NCBI GenBank assembly: GCA_020848595.1
Contig: JADLHV010000195.1
Span: forward strand, 1 to 23,647
From: Bacteroidia bacterium
Lineage (GTDB): Bacteria > Bacteroidota > Bacteroidia > NS11-12g > UBA955
Direction of reading: 5' to 3'
DNA: 23,647 bases
Shown here: one piece after another, positions 20,713-23,647 of the stretch
Layout: each line of letters begins with the position of its first letter
Position numbering within the stretch: position 1 is the stretch's first letter
Notes under the pieces: generated by a model
What the model was told of the DNA's origin: nothing
Databases searched by the model: none
What the model saw: only the letters and a program-made list of their open reading frames with translations
Position numbers and translations under genes: made by a program

Positions 20713-20916
20713 CAATTATTTCGATATTTTTATAGTTTTTCTTCACATTAATGACATTATTTAAAAAAAAGAGCCCAGAATGGAACTACATATACGCTTT
20801 TTCGTGCCCTGATCCGAAATTTCCGCACCCCCCCCTACCTTGAATTTCAAAACCGATTTTAGGACATTTGATGAAAGTTATTTTGCCTTAAGTCTTGGGG
20901 CCAATTGGAGGTAACA

Positions 20917-20932
20917 ATGTTGGATCTAACAT
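20917..20932. promoter_or_regulatory. Near-perfect 16-base palindrome (operator candidate)
   Basis: ATGTTGGATCTAACAT is symmetrical around GATC with one G-T mismatch pair. In a region between divergent operons this is the usual shape of a dimeric repressor site. It could also be a short hairpin. Confidence 0.35.
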
Positions 20933-21121
20933 GACATTTAGAAAACTGATAGACAATAGATATATTAATGAGTAATATTAATTGATCTGTTTTTGAATTG
21001 GAATTTGCGATAAGGTTCTAGGAAATATATTAAAAGCAGTGGGATAAGGCAATTTTTATTTTATTATAATTTATTATTAATGTGTCATTTACATATTACG
21101 AAAATAAAAATTTAAAAATAA

Positions 21122-21165
21122 TTGTACAAAAACTTGTACTGTTCAAATGTTTGTACATATCTTTG
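21122..21165 (+). promoter_or_regulatory. Promoter of the rightward operon overlapped by three TTGTAC boxes
   Basis: -7 box TATCTTTG at 21158-21165 and CTTG at 21133-21136 as -33, 21 bases apart. TTGTAC occurs at 21122-21127 (inside the palindrome TTGTACAA), 21134-21139 (on the -33) and 21151-21156 (touching the -7). Repeated boxes on both promoter halves look like repressor operators. Confidence 0.5.
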
Positions 21166-21200
21166 CAATGTTATTTATTTGAAACATTAAAAATTCTCAC

Positions 21201-21455
21201 ATGAAAAAATTAATCTTCTCAATCGGTATTTTATTCTGCTCACTAATGTTGAGCGCAAACAATGAACCATGTAAATGTTCTTATCCATTGAAGGAAAACA
21301 CTTGTTGGACAGTTGGCCCAAAAGGGGGACACTATTGTATTAATAAAAATGGTAGTAAGACTTATCAATCTAAAAAAGGGTTGAAGACATACCCAGCAAA
21401 GCCAAAAGCTGCTGCTAAACCAAAGTTTAACTTTAATAACCCTTCTAAATCATAG
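21201..21455 (+). CDS. Small secreted basic protein with GPKGGHYCINKNGSKTY motif, 84 aa
   Basis: ATG 21201 to TAG, 36 bases after the -7 box. A classical signal peptide (MKKLIFSIGILFCSLMLSA) is followed by a cysteine-containing domain (EPCKCSYPL; NTCWTVGPKGGHYCINKNGS). The phrase GPKGGHYCINKNGSKTY resembles the short basic adaptor motif 'GPRGG.Y....G.K.Y' known from PBCV-type and bacterial proteins. The tail is Lys/Pro/Ala-rich. It would be exported to the periplasm or surface. The start is clear from the signal peptide. Its role in infection is unknown. Confidence 0.72.
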   Translation: MKKLIFSIGILFCSLMLSANNEPCKCSYPLKENTCWTVGPKGGHYCINKNGSKTYQSKKGLKTYPAKPKAAAKPKFNFNNPSKS

Positions 21456-21457
21456 TT

Positions 21458-21637
21458 ATGAACACAATAGCAACAAAATATGCATACAACTTGGTAAGCA
21501 TCAACGAAGATTAAAGACTATATGTTTTAAAAAGTGGCAGTGGATTCAGTTGTTATGGATTCGATGTTATCGCCAAGAAACTAGAACGATTCAAAACAGT
21601 TTTCGAAATCAAAGAACATCCTATTGGTAGTCCTGAA
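21458..21637 (+). pseudogene. N-terminal part of the next gene, cut off by an in-frame TAA
   Basis: ATG 21458, 2 bases after the upstream stop, opens 18 codons (MNTIATKYAYNLVSINED), then TAA at 21512-21514, then 41 more open codons in the same frame (RLYVLKSGSGFSCYGFDV and onward) that join the downstream gene without shift. Both sides read like one protein of 145 codons. A GAA-to-TAA change would explain it. Confidence 0.5.
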
Positions 21638-21895
21638 ATGTATTACGAGTATATGCAATTGATTGAACAGCTTCGCAATACTGGAAAGAGATACGACTTT
21701 GAATTGCATCCTAAGCTCATAGGACTTGAAGGCAAGAGAATTGAATGCATTATGTACGGCGAAAAGACTCGTTTCATAGTTGGTAAAAGTACTGGATTCA
21801 TACCAATTCATTTGGAGATCAAAACAAGACGTTCAAGCGGTGGAGGTGGTATATCTTATGATACAGACATTACTAACATTCAAATCTTAAACTAA
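21638..21895 (+). CDS. Surviving C-terminal frame of a phage accessory gene, 85 aa
   Basis: ATG 21638 to TAA 21893-21895, overlapping the next start by one base (TAATG). The peptide has a helix (YYEYMQLIEQLRNTGKRYDF) and a beta domain (LIGLEGKRIECIMYGEKTRF; IVGKSTGFIPIHLEIKTRRS) followed by SSGGGGISYD. From memory, 'LEGKRVE....GE..RFIVGKSTGFIP.H.EI' occurs in proteins of Bacteroidota phages and mobile elements, usually with the longer N-terminus seen just upstream. Translation from the internal ATG could still make the C-terminal domain. Function unknown. Confidence 0.6.
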   Translation: MYYEYMQLIEQLRNTGKRYDFELHPKLIGLEGKRIECIMYGEKTRFIVGKSTGFIPIHLEIKTRRSSGGGGISYDTDITNIQILN

Positions 21896-22143
21896 TGGGA
21901 CGATCAGTAACTTGCACATATTCAGTACGCGTTCAAGGCGATACCTCAGAGTATATTTATGGAGCTATGAACATGAAAGAAGCTTTGGGATGCATTAAAT
22001 CAGAGATTGAATACAGAGGAATAAAGAATGTCTTTGGTGCAAACATTTGGCCACAGACTCAAGCTGGAAGAAATGTAGTAGGAGACTTTGATTATATCCA
22101 TATGGATAACCAAGGGAACAAGACTAAAAAACGTATTAATTAA
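21895..22143 (+). CDS. Small rightward-operon protein, 82 aa
   Basis: ATG 21895 shares one base with the upstream TAA (TAATG), so the two are translationally coupled. The protein reads as a strand-helix-strand domain (TCTYSVRVQGDTSEYIYGAM; NMKEALGCIKSEIEYRG) with a polar C-terminus. No motif is recognised. Confidence 0.65.
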   Translation: MGRSVTCTYSVRVQGDTSEYIYGAMNMKEALGCIKSEIEYRGIKNVFGANIWPQTQAGRNVVGDFDYIHMDNQGNKTKKRIN

Positions 22144-22161
22144 CCAATAAAATATCATACC

Positions 22162-23172
22162 ATGTTAACAGAAATTGAAACAACAACTATTCCAACTGAA
22201 ACACCTTCGGTAATACCTTCGGAAACACCTAAAGAGCTATCAGAAGTAACGAGGCTTAGGAAAGAAGTTAAAGTCCTTATTGAAACACAGGCATTTTACA
22301 AAGCTATCAATGCTATCATTAGAAAGGCTAAAGGTAAAGACTGTACGCAAGCTATTTTGGACCATTGCAAATCCGTTGGTTATACTAAATTCAGTGAAGC
22401 AAACGCAAAGGAGATACAAATACCTAGATATGGCAAAGCTGGATTTGCTTCATACGTAACAACTAACAACAATGCTCGTATTAAGGACAAGCAAAATAGG
22501 ATTAAGATCTTGCAGGAACGAGAATTGAATGCAGAGAAAGGAAACAAAGAATATCCATTCGAAGGTGGAAAGGTCTTGATGAATTATGAAATAGATCGTA
22601 TTCAAATACTCTATGATAGCAAACCTGATGAAGAAACAAGACAAGGATTAAAAGATCATGGTTTCAATTGGTCACCAACTAATGTCGCATGGCAGAGACA
22701 GATCACAAGCCAAGCAATTAATACTACTAATAACATATTCAAGATTAGAATTGAATACACTAAGCTAGTGGACCCAACCAAAGCAGCATTAGGAGAGATT
22801 AAGAAAGAACGAGAAGACAGACAGACTGAGATCTTCAAGAACAGACGTTTGTTTTGGGCATTCAGCAATGAGCAATTTGAAAAGAACAAAACACATTTGG
22901 ACGAAGGTGACAAATATGCTTGCATTGGTTCAGGTGGATATTTACCAAAATCTGAACTTGATGCTTTCCTGTCTGATATGTCAGAACTAAATGCATGGTT
23001 CAATAACAGAATAACGGAGACAAACAATAGAGATGCTTTGATTAGATATGAACTAGCTAATCATGAAGCAGATTACACAGGACAAATTGATGATACATTG
23101 CAAGCATTGGGAGAAGGATTCACAGCAGAAGAAGTAAACGAAGTATTCAAAGTTAAACACTCAGAAGTATGA
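22162..23172 (+). CDS. Multidomain protein, DUF3560/DUF7659-like regions, 336 aa
   Basis: ATG 22162 to TGA, coupled to the next gene by ATGA. Residues 1-25 are Thr/Pro/Glu-rich. Residues 30-70 form a helix pair (LRKEVKVLIETQAFYKAINA). Around 130-180 the phrase RIQILYDSKPDEETRQGLKD followed by HGFNWSPTNVAWQRQ resembles a module I recall in DUF3560 and other Bacteroidota mobile-element proteins ('f..KP.ee.r..LK..GFrWsp...aWqR'). The last 110 residues (LFWAFSNEQFEKNKTHLDEG, IGSGGYLPKSELDAF, RYELANHEADYTG) resemble a DUF7659-like domain. No catalytic motif is visible. Such proteins often accompany replication or antirestriction genes. Confidence 0.65.
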   Translation: MLTEIETTTIPTETPSVIPSETPKELSEVTRLRKEVKVLIETQAFYKAINAIIRKAKGKDCTQAILDHCKSVGYTKFSEANAKEIQIPRYGKAGFASYVTTNNNARIKDKQNRIKILQERELNAEKGNKEYPFEGGKVLMNYEIDRIQILYDSKPDEETRQGLKDHGFNWSPTNVAWQRQITSQAINTTNNIFKIRIEYTKLVDPTKAALGEIKKEREDRQTEIFKNRRLFWAFSNEQFEKNKTHLDEGDKYACIGSGGYLPKSELDAFLSDMSELNAWFNNRITETNNRDALIRYELANHEADYTGQIDDTLQALGEGFTAEEVNEVFKVKHSEV

Positions 23173-23405
23173 ACATAAAATACGACGTAAGAATAGGAAG
23201 CAAAGACGGTCCAAGTTTTGGCACGATCACGGCTAACGGTTTTAAAGACCTTTACAATAAGGTCACAAATCAAATAGAAAACTTGCATCCTTTAAATTCA
23301 TCGGAGGAAGGAAGGGAAATATACAGGAATAGATTCAGGAATAAGCCAATATATGTCAAAGAGCAAGGTGCAAAAGAATATCAATTAATATCTAAATCAA
23401 ATTAA
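23169..23405 (+). CDS. Small rightward-operon protein, 78 aa
   Basis: ATG 23169 overlaps the upstream TGA by 4 bases. The peptide reads as a beta start (YDVRIGSKDGPSFGTITANG), a helix (FKDLYNKVTNQIENL) and a basic segment (YRNRFRNKPIYVKEQGAKEY). It is mixed alpha/beta and soluble; no family is recognised. Confidence 0.65.
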   Translation: MNIKYDVRIGSKDGPSFGTITANGFKDLYNKVTNQIENLHPLNSSEEGREIYRNRFRNKPIYVKEQGAKEYQLISKSN

Positions 23406-23409
23406 AACC

Positions 23410-23647
23410 ATGAAATACATACTCGTCAACTTCGCAAACGGCAACCAGATACGGACGTCCATCAATGGAACGGACGAACAAATAAACAAGTATTATGCGC
23501 CAGGAGCTATGTTTAACATCGGGTCATTTGATGACGATATGCAAGCAGTAGCCAGCATAGTATTTGAACCTAATCAATACCCAAAAGCCATTGCTTTGAT
23601 AGGCATAACAACAAACACCATTGATATAATTACCCAAGATGGTGGTC
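23410..23647 (+). CDS. Rightward-operon protein, N-terminal part (runs off the window)
   Basis: ATG 23410, 4 bases after the upstream TAA, is open to the window edge for 79 codons. The peptide begins MKYILVNFANGNQIRTSING and continues with FDDDMQAVASIVFEP and KAIALIGITTNTIDI, a beta-rich small domain. The C-terminus is missing, and no family is recognised. Confidence 0.65.
   Translation, partial: MKYILVNFANGNQIRTSINGTDEQINKYYAPGAMFNIGSFDDDMQAVASIVFEPNQYPKAIALIGITTNTIDIITQDGG

Larger units (their letters stand above)
20678..21200. other. 523-base non-coding divergent control region
   Basis: No frame of plausible length and composition is seen. From left to right it holds the leftward -7 box, an A-run (20762-20769), an unusual eight-C tract (20828-20835), the palindrome CCAATTGG (20901-20908), a near-perfect 16-base palindrome (20917-20932), an 8-bp inverted pair TTGCCTTA/TAAGGCAA (20883-20890 and 21045-21052), and then the rightward promoter with three TTGTAC boxes. 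It separates two operons that point away from each other and could hold a replication origin or a small RNA as well as operators. Confidence 0.55.

Noticed and set aside
22656..23027. 123-codon minus-strand frame inside the 336-residue gene
   Set aside because: It is an antisense shadow with a low-quality composition, inside a well-supported rightward gene.
1..23647. TAG recoded to glutamine throughout (genetic code 15), as in some crAss-like phages
   Set aside because: The capsid gene, tnpB, the 130-residue, 116-residue, 70-residue and 84-residue genes all end naturally in TAG, and the long structural genes have no in-frame TAG. Only one gene has an internal amber codon.
1..23647. Integrated prophage with attachment sites
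   Set aside because: No integrase, excisionase or flanking bacterial genes are present, and no direct repeats that could be att sites were found in the window.

Overview
The window looks like part of the genome of a tailed double-stranded DNA phage infecting a Bacteroidota host. It is AT-rich and densely coded, with many start/stop overlaps (ATGA, TAATG). A large terminase, a portal-like protein, a scaffold-like protein and a capsid-like protein follow one another in order. Several promoter-like sites match the Bacteroidota consensus TTTG-N18-21-TAnnTTTG. The terminase-portal-scaffold-capsid order and the protein sizes would fit a crAss-like or other large Bacteroidota phage, but that placement is inference. 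I see no integrase, tRNA, rRNA or CRISPR array.

Layout. (1) 1-12929, leftward: the virion and packaging operon. Transcription order is a possible DNA-binding protein, an HU/IHF-like protein, a GroES-like barrel candidate, a membrane/zinc-binding protein, a DUF1573-like protein, the large terminase, the portal, the scaffold-like protein, the major capsid protein and connector or tail genes, including a very cysteine-rich 525-residue protein. (2) 12930-13286: non-coding, with two strongly paired, RNA-like structures beside the packaging operon promoter. (3) 13287-17523, leftward: small accessory genes, interrupted by a TnpB-only IS200/IS605-type element. This region includes a gene with a classical -1 slippery heptamer just before its stop, and a gene with an in-frame amber codon. 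(4) 17524-17613: a compact divergent promoter built around a perfect inverted repeat. (5) 17614-18360: one rightward gene of unknown function. (6) 18353-20677, leftward: a host-takeover type operon of small genes, including an Acb2/Tad1-like nucleotide sponge candidate (anti-CBASS) and a 161-residue minimal protein kinase-like protein. (7) 20678-21200: a non-coding divergent control region. (8) 21201-23647, rightward: small exported and regulatory-type proteins, one with an in-frame ochre codon, and a 336-residue multidomain protein.

The left half builds and fills the particle. The right half holds small early-type genes that probably modify the host or block its defences. The most unusual items are the candidate programmed frameshift, the structured intergenic RNA, the Acb2-like protein with the mini-kinase in one operon, and the TnpB insertion with a readable candidate guide. 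All family assignments come from reading motifs by eye and from memory of the families; no database search was run.
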